Part shown: positions 34,535-42,697 of the stretch, one piece after another
Layout of the letters: each line of letters begins with the position of its first letter
Position numbering within the stretch: position 1 is the stretch's first letter
Origin: Candidatus Gastranaerophilales bacterium
GTDB lineage: Bacteria; Cyanobacteriota; Vampirovibrionia; Gastranaerophilales; Gastranaerophilaceae
Direction: 5' to 3'
DNA: 47,023 bases
NCBI GenBank assembly: GCA_944323655.1
Contig: CALUTL010000015.1
Location: 1 to 47,023 of the forward strand
Translations under genes and position numbers: made by a program
The notes under the pieces: generated by a model
What the model was told of the DNA's origin: nothing
The model's input: only the letters and a program-made list of their open reading frames with translations
The model's database searches: none

Positions 34535-36088
34535 TTATGCCTCAACTTTTGGCTGTTTAACCATTCTTTGAGCTTTTTGTTTTTCTTCAAGACGTTTTTG
34601 CTCGTAGCCGTAGCCAGCGTAGATTATAAAACCTATCAAAAGCCAAAGCGGAAAATACAATGAAGATGTTGTCAAGAACTTCATTGAATATATCATTAAT
34701 CCGCCGCAAGTTAATATCCCCAATATCGGGAACACAGGTGAAAACGGAACTTTAAAAGGACGAGGTCTATCCGGATCTGTTTTCCTTAAAATCAATACCG
34801 CAATACAAATTATTATAAACGAAGTAAATGTTCCGAAATTACAAAGTTCAGCCGAGATATTCAAATCCATAAACAGAGAACAAACCACAACAACTATACC
34901 TGAAATCCAGGTTAAAACGTGAGGTGTTCTGTATTTTTTGTGAATAAGTCTTAAAGATTTAGGTAAAAATCTATCACGGCTCATTGCATACAAAATACGA
35001 GTTGTCCCGAGCTGATAAATCAACAGGACGGAAGTCAAACCGCAAAGCGCCCCAACAGAAATAAACCCTGCGAACCAATCCTGTCCGATAAACCTCATAG
35101 CATGAGCAATCGGCGCTTGGGTGTCAATTTGCCCGAAAGGTACCGCCCCTGTAAGAACAAGTGCCACACCAATATATAGAATTGTACAGATTAAAAGCGT
35201 TCCTAAAATTCCAATCGGCAAATCCCTTTGAGGATTTTCGGTTTCTTCAGCCGTTGTTGATATCGCATCAAAACCGATATAAGCAAAGAATATCAAAAAC
35301 GCCCCCATAAAAATTCCGCTGAACCCGTTCGGTGCAAAAGGTGTCCAGTTTTCAGGCTTAACATAGAAAGCCCCGACAAGGATAAACGAAGTAATTATAA
35401 GCAAATTCACTCCTACCATAATACTTGCAAATCTGGTAGATTCCTTAACTCCTTTTATAAGAAGCATGGTTAAAACCAACACGATTACTATTGCGGGAAG
35501 GTTTATCGCAACAGGAATATGCCCGAACAAATAAGGGATTTTGTCGTGAATATCTAACCCGAATTTGTCACAGTTCGCTGCAATTGCCCTGTAATCCATC
35601 CTGAGCCATATCGGAAAATTTACTATAAAATCCGGAAGATAAGCCTTAAACCCTTTCAAAAGCTGAGTAAAATACCCAGTCCAAGCGCTTGCGACAGTAA
35701 TATTTCCAATAGCATACTCTAACATCAATATCCAGCCGACCATCCAAGCCATAAATTCACCCATTGTTGCGTAAGTATAAGTATAAGCACTTCCCGCAAC
35801 AGGAATCATTGCTGCAATTTCACTGTAACAAAGTGCTGAAAATATACAAGCGACTACCGCAAACAACATTGATATAATAATTGCAGGACCTGCTCCGACA
35901 CCTTCCGGCCCCCCTTGAATAGCGCTTCCGACTATCGTAAAAATACCTGTTCCGACAACTGCGCCGATACCTATTACTATTAGATCAAATACGTTCAAAG
36001 TCTTTTTCAACTCTGACTTTTTGCTTGTCGCAATAAGTTCATCAGGGCTTTTTTTCTTTAATGCATTTTGAATTATATTTTTAATCAT
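34535..36088 (-). CDS. APC-family amino acid permease (second of a tandem pair)
   Basis: A 517-residue permease with about 12-14 membrane helices, of the cationic amino acid transporter/YfnA type. The first helix has the substrate-binding break GIGAVVGTGIF. FFAYIGFDAISTTAEE and the C-terminal RKTDPDRPRPFKVPFSP are family signatures. The start was set at the second Met (36088), which has GGAAAGAAG upstream, while the first has none. Substrate cannot be told from sequence. It shares a 115-bp nearly identical stretch with the permease upstream. Confidence 0.88.
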   Translation of the reverse strand: MIKNIIQNALKKKSPDELIATSKKSELKKTLNVFDLIVIGIGAVVGTGIFTIVGSAIQGGPEGVGAGPAIIISMLFAVVACIFSALCYSEIAAMIPVAGSAYTYTYATMGEFMAWMVGWILMLEYAIGNITVASAWTGYFTQLLKGFKAYLPDFIVNFPIWLRMDYRAIAANCDKFGLDIHDKIPYLFGHIPVAINLPAIVIVLVLTMLLIKGVKESTRFASIMVGVNLLIITSFILVGAFYVKPENWTPFAPNGFSGIFMGAFLIFFAYIGFDAISTTAEETENPQRDLPIGILGTLLICTILYIGVALVLTGAVPFGQIDTQAPIAHAMRFIGQDWFAGFISVGALCGLTSVLLIYQLGTTRILYAMSRDRFLPKSLRLIHKKYRTPHVLTWISGIVVVVCSLFMDLNISAELCNFGTFTSFIIICIAVLILRKTDPDRPRPFKVPFSPVFPILGILTCGGLMIYSMKFLTTSSLYFPLWLLIGFIIYAGYGYEQKRLEEKQKAQRMVKQPKVEA

Positions 36089-36121
36089 ACTTCTTTCCAT
36101 TTTATTTATATTAGTGTAAAT

Positions 36122-37714
36122 CTACATTTTTAATTCAAGTTTTCTTTGTTCAACTTTTTCATTGTGAACTTTATTTTCATTCATTCTGTTTCTAACAAAT
36201 CCGTATAACAGATAAATCATAGCACCGATTCCGAGCCAAACAGGGAACAACAAAGCCGAACTTGATGCTTGCATTGACTTATAAATCATCAACCCTCCGC
36301 AGCAGATTATTCCTAATGACGGAACAACCGGTGAAAACGGAACTTTAAAAGGACGAGGTCTGTTCGGATCGGTTTTTCTTAAAATCAATACCGCAATACA
36401 AACAACAATGAATGAAGTAAATGTTCCGTAATTACAAAGTTCAGCGGCCACATCAAGATTCAAAGTTAAAATACCGATAACCGAAAGTAATCCGACAGTC
36501 CAAGTCAAAACATGCGGAGTCTTAAATTTCGGGTGCAATTTTTGGAATCTTGCAGATATAAAATGATCTCTGCTCATTGCATAAAGTATTCTTGTCGCAG
36601 CCATTTCCATAACAAGCAAAACAGAAGTCAATCCTGCAAGTGAACCGATTGAAACAAGTCCTGCCGCCCAGTTTAGATTTATAAGCTTCAGACAATAAGC
36701 CATCGGCGCCTTCAAAAATGCCGAAGTAGCAGTTACGCTTGTATCCTGAAGTCCTGTTAAAATCAATGCAACAAGAACATAAACAATAGTTGTAACGATT
36801 AAAGAACCGATAATCCCGATTGGCAAATCTTTCTGAGGATTTTTGCATTCTTCTGCCGCCGTCGCAATTGCGTCAAAACCGATGTAAGCAAAGAAAATTA
36901 TAAAGGCACCTGCAAAAATTCCCGCTGCCCCGTGAGGCGCAAACGGAACCCAATTTTCAGGCTTAACATAAAAAGCACCTGCAATTACAAATAAAGCAAT
37001 AACAGCTAATTTAACAACAACCATAACAGCCGTCATTTTAGCCGAATCCTTTGTACCTTTTACAAGAATCGCCGTGGACAATAAAACCATAACTATTGCC
37101 GGAAGATTTATACAAATAGGAATTCCGAAAATTGTCGGCACAAAAGCATTCGGATTTTCAGCAACAATTTTAGCCGCCGAAAACGGATCATTAACAAGCC
37201 AAACAGGAGGATTTGCAAGCCAAGCCGGAAGATACTGTTCAAACCCGTTTAAGAATTGAACAAAATGATTTGACCATGCGCAAGCAACCGCAATAAAGCC
37301 TATTGCATACTCAAGCATCAAAACCCAACCGACCATCCACGCCGCAAATTCACCCAACGTTGCGAATGTATAAATATATGCCCCGCCTGATACAGGAATC
37401 ATCGTTGCAAATTCAGAATAACAAAGTGCTGAAAATACGCACGCAATAGCCGCAATAATCATTGAAATCACAAGAGCAGGCCCTGCGCCTGGAGAACTTC
37501 CGTCAGCACTTCCTGCCGCCGCAATTCCGACTATCGCAAAAATTCCGGAACCTATAATCGCTCCGACTCCAAGTATGATTAAATCCCACACACCAAGAGT
37601 TTTTTCGAGTCCTACTGACTTTGCCTCAGATAACATCTCATCAGGCTTTTTAATTCTTGTAATAGTTTTCAAAAAGTTACGGGTAAGGGTAGCGCGACTG
37701 TATTTTTCTGCCAT
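36122..37714 (-). CDS. APC-family amino acid permease (first of a tandem pair)
   Basis: A 530-residue permease with the same organisation as its neighbour: GVGAIIGSGIFAIVG in helix 1, FFAYIGFDAIATAAEE in the middle, and RKTDPNRPRPFKVPFSP near the C-terminus. It starts 15 bp after glyQ with AAGGAAG upstream. The operon glyQ-permease-permease hints that the transported amino acid may be glycine or a related one, but that is only context. Helix-rich throughout; the last 30 residues are charged. Confidence 0.88.
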   Translation of the reverse strand: MAEKYSRATLTRNFLKTITRIKKPDEMLSEAKSVGLEKTLGVWDLIILGVGAIIGSGIFAIVGIAAAGSADGSSPGAGPALVISMIIAAIACVFSALCYSEFATMIPVSGGAYIYTFATLGEFAAWMVGWVLMLEYAIGFIAVACAWSNHFVQFLNGFEQYLPAWLANPPVWLVNDPFSAAKIVAENPNAFVPTIFGIPICINLPAIVMVLLSTAILVKGTKDSAKMTAVMVVVKLAVIALFVIAGAFYVKPENWVPFAPHGAAGIFAGAFIIFFAYIGFDAIATAAEECKNPQKDLPIGIIGSLIVTTIVYVLVALILTGLQDTSVTATSAFLKAPMAYCLKLINLNWAAGLVSIGSLAGLTSVLLVMEMAATRILYAMSRDHFISARFQKLHPKFKTPHVLTWTVGLLSVIGILTLNLDVAAELCNYGTFTSFIVVCIAVLILRKTDPNRPRPFKVPFSPVVPSLGIICCGGLMIYKSMQASSSALLFPVWLGIGAMIYLLYGFVRNRMNENKVHNEKVEQRKLELKM

Positions 37715-37729
37715 TTATCTTCCTTATGA

Positions 37730-38602
37730 TTATTTGCAAAGAGGAAATCCCATTCTTTCTCTTTGCGCTACGTACAACTTCGCAACGGCCGATGCCATTG
37801 TTCTTACTCTGTTTATAAAGTTTATTCTTTCATCCTTGCTTATTACACCTCTTGCGTCAAGAAGGTTGAAAGTATGGGAGCATTTTAAGACATAATCATA
37901 AGCCGGAAGCACAAGCTCGGCTTTAACACAATTATCAACTTCTTTCTGATATAAATCAAACATTGCAAAAAGACTCTTTGCATCAGAAACTTCAAAGTTA
38001 TATTTTGATTGTTCTATTTCATTTTGAAGATAAATGTCGCCATATTTAAGGGTATCATTCCACATAATGTCATAAACGGAAGCCTTATTCTGCAAATACA
38101 TTGCAATTCTTTCAAGTCCGTAGGTCAATTCTAACGCAACAGGCTTAATTTCAAGTCCGCCAACCTGTTGGAAATATGTAAACTGTGTAATTTCCATCCC
38201 GTCAAGCCAAACTTCCCAGCCGACTCCAGCTGCTCCTAATGTCGGAGATTCCCAGTTGTCTTCAACAAATCTGACATCATGTTCTTTTAAATTAATTCCC
38301 ATAGCCTCTAAACTTTTCAGGTAAAGTTCCTGAGCGTTATCCGGAGAAGGTTTCAAGATGACCTGAAACTGAAAATAATGTCCGAGTCTGTTCGGATTTT
38401 CTCCGTATCTTGCATCTGTCGGTCTGCGGCATGGTTCAATCATTGCAGTATTCCAAGGTTCAGGCCCCAATGATCTTAAAAAAGTTGCAGGGTTCATTGT
38501 CGAAGCACCTTTTTCAATATCATAAGGCTGCTGTATTATACACCCGTAATCCGACCAAAATTTTGATAAATTAAATACCAGTTCCTGAAAATTTAAAGCC
38601 AT
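37730..38602 (-). CDS. glyQ: Glycine--tRNA ligase alpha subunit
   Basis: A 290-residue catalytic subunit of the bacterial alpha2beta2 glycyl-tRNA synthetase. The start [18 protein letters not shown] and the blocks [15 protein letters not shown] and [27 protein letters not shown] are characteristic. The beta subunit gene glyS is not adjacent. The predicted +1 lies only 9 nt before the ATG and no clear ribosome site is present, so this mRNA may be almost leaderless. Confidence 0.96.
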   Translation of the reverse strand: MALNFQELVFNLSKFWSDYGCIIQQPYDIEKGASTMNPATFLRSLGPEPWNTAMIEPCRRPTDARYGENPNRLGHYFQFQVILKPSPDNAQELYLKSLEAMGINLKEHDVRFVEDNWESPTLGAAGVGWEVWLDGMEITQFTYFQQVGGLEIKPVALELTYGLERIAMYLQNKASVYDIMWNDTLKYGDIYLQNEIEQSKYNFEVSDAKSLFAMFDLYQKEVDNCVKAELVLPAYDYVLKCSHTFNLLDARGVISKDERINFINRVRTMASAVAKLYVAQRERMGFPLCK

Positions 38603-38617
38603 ATAATCATTTCCACT

Positions 38618-38647
38618 ATTGTATAAATTACACTTATTTTATCTCAA
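38618..38647 (-). promoter_or_regulatory. Promoter of glyQ-permease operon
   Basis: On the minus strand TTGAGA (38642-38647), an 18-bp spacer, TACAAT (38618-38623). The predicted +1 is about 38611. Confidence 0.6.
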
Positions 38648-38822
38648 ACTGCAAAATCTTCTTTCACAGCGCTTAGTAAATACTACGACCAACAAATTCA
38701 AATTGCAATAAAATTGTTTAAAAATATTAAGCACCCCTAAAAGTCAAATCTACTCTTATTCTCAACTTGAGAGCTTTTTTCTTTTAAAGGTTTATGATAT
38801 TTTTAAATAAAAAGGAGAAAAG

Positions 38823-39335
38823 ATGGCGGACAAAATTATAATATTTTCAGGCAAACAATATTCAGGCAAAGACACAGCAGCAAAAATTATGCTTGAAGCG
38901 ATGAAGGATTACAGAAGATGCGCAATGGGTGATATTATTAAAATCACTTACGGAAAAGAAAAGAATCTTTCTTACGAGGAAATAGAAAAAAACAAACCGC
39001 TTTATCGACAGGATTTGATTAATTTAGGGAACTGGGGCAGAGCCAAAGATCCTGATTACTGGCTTAAAAAGATTCTTGAACAAGAAGGAAATATTATAGT
39101 AACAGATGTCAGAGTTCCGCATGAATACGAAGTTTTCAAAAATGCCGGAGCCATTACGATAAGGGTAGAAGCAACTCGTGAGACCAGAAGCAAAAGAGGA
39201 ACTCTTATCGGTGAAAACGATATAACAGAAACAGGCCTTGATAACATCAAAGACTGGGATTTTATAATTGATAACAACGGAGATTACGAGGCTCTGAAAA
39301 ATAATGTTGAAAAAATAATTAAAGAAATTCAATAA
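38823..39335 (+). CDS. P-loop kinase resembling animal-type phosphomevalonate kinase
   Basis: A 170-residue NMP-kinase-fold protein. The P-loop is SGKQYSGKDT (9-18); YRQDLINLGNW at 61-71, VTDVRVPHE with D95, and GLDNIKDWDFIIDNNG at 128-143 follow. As I recall human PMVK, these match its SGKRKSGKD, FRKDMIRWG, VSDTRR and GLDN-DWVIENHG blocks in order. The bacterial function is unknown: a mevalonate step, or a nucleoside monophosphate kinase. No other isoprenoid mevalonate gene is in the window. AAAAGGAG precedes the ATG. Monocistronic. Confidence 0.72.
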   Translation: MADKIIIFSGKQYSGKDTAAKIMLEAMKDYRRCAMGDIIKITYGKEKNLSYEEIEKNKPLYRQDLINLGNWGRAKDPDYWLKKILEQEGNIIVTDVRVPHEYEVFKNAGAITIRVEATRETRSKRGTLIGENDITETGLDNIKDWDFIIDNNGDYEALKNNVEKIIKEIQ

Positions 39336-39341
39336 CGAAAA

Positions 39342-39369
39342 AAAAGAGGATTAAAAAAAATCCTCTTTT
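39342..39369. terminator. Bidirectional terminator
   Basis: AAAAGAGGATT (39342-39352) and AATCCTCTTTT (39359-39369) form an 11-bp stem flanked by A- and T-runs. It serves the kinase gene on the plus strand and the response regulator on the minus strand. Confidence 0.85.
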
Positions 39370-39397
39370 GATTATGCAACTATAATTGACTAAAAAC

Positions 39398-40102
39398 TTA
39401 CACCATACCCTCTTTAACAGCCTTAACCGCAGCCTGCACTCTGTCATTAACGCACATCTTTTGCAGAATTGAGCAGACGTGAGCTTTTGCGGTATGAACA
39501 CTGACAATAAGTTCTTTAGCGATTTCTGTATTACTTTTACCGGTTACAAGGTGTTTTAGAACTTCAAATTCTCTTTCGGTCAGCGGGACTCTTCCTTCGC
39601 CGTGAGATTTATTCGGCAGGAATCCGATATTATCAACCTTCGGGAAAGCATTAAGAGCAAGCTGAGCGACAACCGGATCAATCCAGCACACACCTAAAGA
39701 CACATCACGCACGACATCAGCAAGTTTTTGAGGATCAATATCTTTCAAACAGTAAGCGCTTGCACCTGAACTTAAAGCTGCCACAACTTCTTCTTCTCTG
39801 TCATGGGAAGTCAGCGCAATAATTTTAATTTCGGGAGCAAATTCTTTAACTTTAATCATGGCTTCGATACCGTTCATACCGGGAAGCCCCAAATCCATTA
39901 AAACAACATCAGGCCTGTATCTTTCAATAAGTTTCAGACCTTCGATTGCATCTTCGGATTCCGCAACGACATTTAAATCAGGATTTTCATTAAGCGCACA
40001 TCTTAAACCTACACGAGTAAGCTTAAAATCTTCAACAATTACGATATTAATAACCGTATTTACAACACTTGTTTGACCTTCTGATTGATTTTTCACTGAC
40101 AT
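39398..40102 (-). CDS. NarL/FixJ-family response regulator (orphan)
   Basis: A 234-residue two-domain regulator. The receiver has acidic pocket E24/D25, phospho-acceptor D70 in LMDLGLPGM, T98 in IALTSHD and K120 in YCLKD, all canonical. A LuxR-type helix-turn-helix follows (LTEREFEVLKHLVTGKSNTEIAKEL in part). No histidine kinase is nearby. AGAGGTG precedes the ATG. Target genes unknown; the divergent GH13-like gene is the nearest candidate. Confidence 0.92.
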   Translation of the reverse strand: MSVKNQSEGQTSVVNTVINIVIVEDFKLTRVGLRCALNENPDLNVVAESEDAIEGLKLIERYRPDVVLMDLGLPGMNGIEAMIKVKEFAPEIKIIALTSHDREEEVVAALSSGASAYCLKDIDPQKLADVVRDVSLGVCWIDPVVAQLALNAFPKVDNIGFLPNKSHGEGRVPLTEREFEVLKHLVTGKSNTEIAKELIVSVHTAKAHVCSILQKMCVNDRVQAAVKAVKEGMV

Positions 40103-40247
40103 TTTTCACCTCTCTTTTTAAATTCTAAAATTTACCTGATGTCTACATGACTATTAAAAAATGGCGGCAAGAATTAATCCATTACCCTGTCAGCTAATAT
40201 TGTAAAATTTACAATTAATATCAAAGCATGGTTTTTGAATTTTGTTG

Positions 40248-40256
40248 TGCTATACT
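40248..40256 (+). promoter_or_regulatory. Extended -10 promoter of the GH13-like gene
   Basis: TGC-TATACT (hexamer 40251-40256), predicting +1 near 40263 and a 26-nt leader with CGGAG. Confidence 0.5.
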
Positions 40257-40288
40257 CAGGATATATATTATAAGAACGGAGCAGTTTT

Positions 40289-42616
40289 ATGTTTGGATTT
40301 TTATTCGGAAAAAAAGAAAACAAAATTCCCAGAGAAAAACAAATTAATGAAATTTTTTCTAAACTTTCGACGCACTACGAAGTCGAAAAACTTTCCTTAG
40401 ACAGAAAAAATTATCTAAGAAATATAATGATTAAAAACGGATATTTAAATTATCCATACATAAAGGCATTGGAAGAACTTACTCCTGCGGAAATTTTATA
40501 CGCACTGCAATTCAAATGGACAGACAACCATATTTTTAATGACGGCAAATTCCGTTTTGACAATGATAAGATAAGCCCTCTTGCAAGGGACAACGTCAAA
40601 AATTCAAACTGGATAAAAAAAGAAGGTCATGACATTAAGCTTATAAATCTTGCAGGCTTAAAAGACGGCAACAAAACGAAAGATACCGGCAAATTTATGG
40701 ATTGGCTCAGACAGCTTTTAATACTCCCGACCGGAAACTCAGCAAACGATATTTATAATACAACGATATATCTTATACCGTTTCATCCGAGAGAGTTCGG
40801 GTGTGCTTATCTTCCAAGGAGCAGCGAAGTCAGCGAAAAGCTTTTTGATGAGGAAATTTTTAATCTCACAGGCTTGGATGCAAAAGGGCAGGTGCAAACT
40901 TTTATAACTTTAGCGCAGCTTGCGGGGCATCCAGTGATTTACGATATACTTCCACAGACAGGAAGATTTTCAAAAGCAGTTCTTGCAAACCCGACAATCG
41001 CCCGCTGGTATGACGTAAACAATCTTCTTGAAACTTTGCACTCATACACTGATAATCTTGTAGAAAATTCTTCAAATGTTTTGTTTGAAGAACTTAAAAA
41101 ATCAGGAATCACAAACTGTGACAAAGAAGATTTAGAAGTTGTAAAAAACATTTATAAACAAAGACTTGACGGCGGAGCCGGAGAACTCAGCGAACATTAT
41201 CAAAAAATTTATGACATTTTTGAAAAAAATCTTGACGAATATAAAAGAAAATTGTCCGAAGATATGCTGAAGAAAAACAATCAAATCAAAATTCACAAAC
41301 GGGTAATTGATATTGTTGCAGAAACTTTGGAAGTTAAATCAGGTACAAAATTAACGGAAGATGACATAACAAAACAGCTTGATATTATTCAAAACTTGAT
41401 ATCAAAAGGCTTGTGGCCTGCACCCGGCGGGGCTTGGTGTTCAGCGGGAGTTCCTATTTTTGACAAAATGAGCGAAGGCAGAGATTACCCCGTATTTAAG
41501 CATTACAATTACAAAGGCGAAGACGTTTCCTGCTTTGCAAACTTGGATTGCCAAACACCATATTATTTTGCCTACCTTGAAAACGGAACTTTTAACGAGC
41601 CTGTTATTAATTATTTTATAAAATACATGAAAGATCTTCAGCAATGCTATAATTTTGACGGCTTCAGAGTTGACCATATAGACCATATCGTAGACAGAAT
41701 TTCCGAAAATAACGGTAAACCGATAAGCTATCGTGCGCCGAGGTATGTTTTGAACAAGCTTAATTCTGCAATGAAAGCAAAGATTCCATACTTTGGCACT
41801 TTGGCAGAATATATGCTCTGGGACGACTTTTTGAAAGAATACCATGAAGATATGAATTTTGATCTTTTATGGGGGAATGATATCGTATCTCAAGCAAGCA
41901 AAAATCCCGAGCAAATTTTAGATGATAACAACCATCTTTCAAATTACAACGTAAAATTAAAAAGCAAAAATAAACTTGCCATCTTAAAAACATACAACAA
42001 TCAGGACGGTGAATTCAGAAGCATAGACCAATATCCAGGACAACTGGGAGAGCAGGGGGCTTTATATAAATGGTTCAAATATAAATTTCTCCCCGGCGGA
42101 AAGTTTGCGCAAAGACCTGTTTTATATGTTGACGGCGACGAAAGCTTCACAAAAACAGGAATTGAAAAAGTAATCGGCGAAGAAATTTCAATGGCAAGAG
42201 CATATAATTACGATTTTTACAAAAAATTTGATGCAATCGACAGGTTCGTAAAAAATCACAACATAATAACCGACGGCGAAGCTCAAATTATTTTGCAGGA
42301 AGAAGACGGCTTTGCAGCCTGGATGATTTCAAAAGAACCGCTTAAAAAAGCTTTTCTTATAATCTCTAACTACAAAAATCCGGAAGAAAAAATCTCTAAA
42401 ACTGATGAAAACGGAAATTCTTACGTCGAAATTGAACACGGCAATCCGATTGAAAACAAAAAGCTTCAGCTTCCGGGCGAATTTAAAATCAAATCCGAAT
42501 TTGTAATCGACGGCGAAGACTTTGTAAAAAGCAAATATAAAACAACTGACAACACAATAGAAGTTGAAAGACTTGAACCCGGAGAATTCAGAGTTTTCGG
42601 AATTGAAAAGGGCTAA
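40289..42616 (+). CDS. GH13-like alpha-glycosidase with altered region I
   Basis: A 775-residue protein. Region II is FDGFRVDHIDHIVD with the likely nucleophile D462 and R460. Region III is YFGTLAEYM with acid/base E507. Region I normally has D...NH, but VIYDILPQTG has D219 and then Gln where His is expected. The barrel strand block for region IV is not clear (KTYNNQDGEF). About 200 residues lie between regions I and II, including a charged helical insertion (260-370). The C-terminal ~130 residues form a beta domain. Cytoplasmic (no signal peptide), so storage-glucan metabolism is likelier than external starch digestion. Substrate uncertain. Confidence 0.75.
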   Translation: MFGFLFGKKENKIPREKQINEIFSKLSTHYEVEKLSLDRKNYLRNIMIKNGYLNYPYIKALEELTPAEILYALQFKWTDNHIFNDGKFRFDNDKISPLARDNVKNSNWIKKEGHDIKLINLAGLKDGNKTKDTGKFMDWLRQLLILPTGNSANDIYNTTIYLIPFHPREFGCAYLPRSSEVSEKLFDEEIFNLTGLDAKGQVQTFITLAQLAGHPVIYDILPQTGRFSKAVLANPTIARWYDVNNLLETLHSYTDNLVENSSNVLFEELKKSGITNCDKEDLEVVKNIYKQRLDGGAGELSEHYQKIYDIFEKNLDEYKRKLSEDMLKKNNQIKIHKRVIDIVAETLEVKSGTKLTEDDITKQLDIIQNLISKGLWPAPGGAWCSAGVPIFDKMSEGRDYPVFKHYNYKGEDVSCFANLDCQTPYYFAYLENGTFNEPVINYFIKYMKDLQQCYNFDGFRVDHIDHIVDRISENNGKPISYRAPRYVLNKLNSAMKAKIPYFGTLAEYMLWDDFLKEYHEDMNFDLLWGNDIVSQASKNPEQILDDNNHLSNYNVKLKSKNKLAILKTYNNQDGEFRSIDQYPGQLGEQGALYKWFKYKFLPGGKFAQRPVLYVDGDESFTKTGIEKVIGEEISMARAYNYDFYKKFDAIDRFVKNHNIITDGEAQIILQEEDGFAAWMISKEPLKKAFLIISNYKNPEEKISKTDENGNSYVEIEHGNPIENKKLQLPGEFKIKSEFVIDGEDFVKSKYKTTDNTIEVERLEPGEFRVFGIEKG

Positions 42617-42662
42617 AACCGTTTATTAAAATCAGTTTTTTTTGTAAAAAATATTTAAAATA

Positions 42663-42691
42663 TTGCGCCAAAAGTGACTTTGGGCTATCCT
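42663..42691 (+). promoter_or_regulatory. Promoter of recN; predicts a leaderless mRNA
   Basis: TTGCGC (42663-42668), a 17-bp spacer, TATCCT (42686-42691). Six bases separate the hexamer from the ATG at 42698, placing +1 on the A of the start codon. No ribosome site is seen. Confidence 0.5.
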
Positions 42692-42697
42692 GTTGTT

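Noticed and set aside
38759-38781. Hairpin-like CTCAACTTGAG followed by a T-run upstream of the PMVK-like gene
   Set aside because: The stem would be only about four pairs with a workable loop; not convincing as a terminator.
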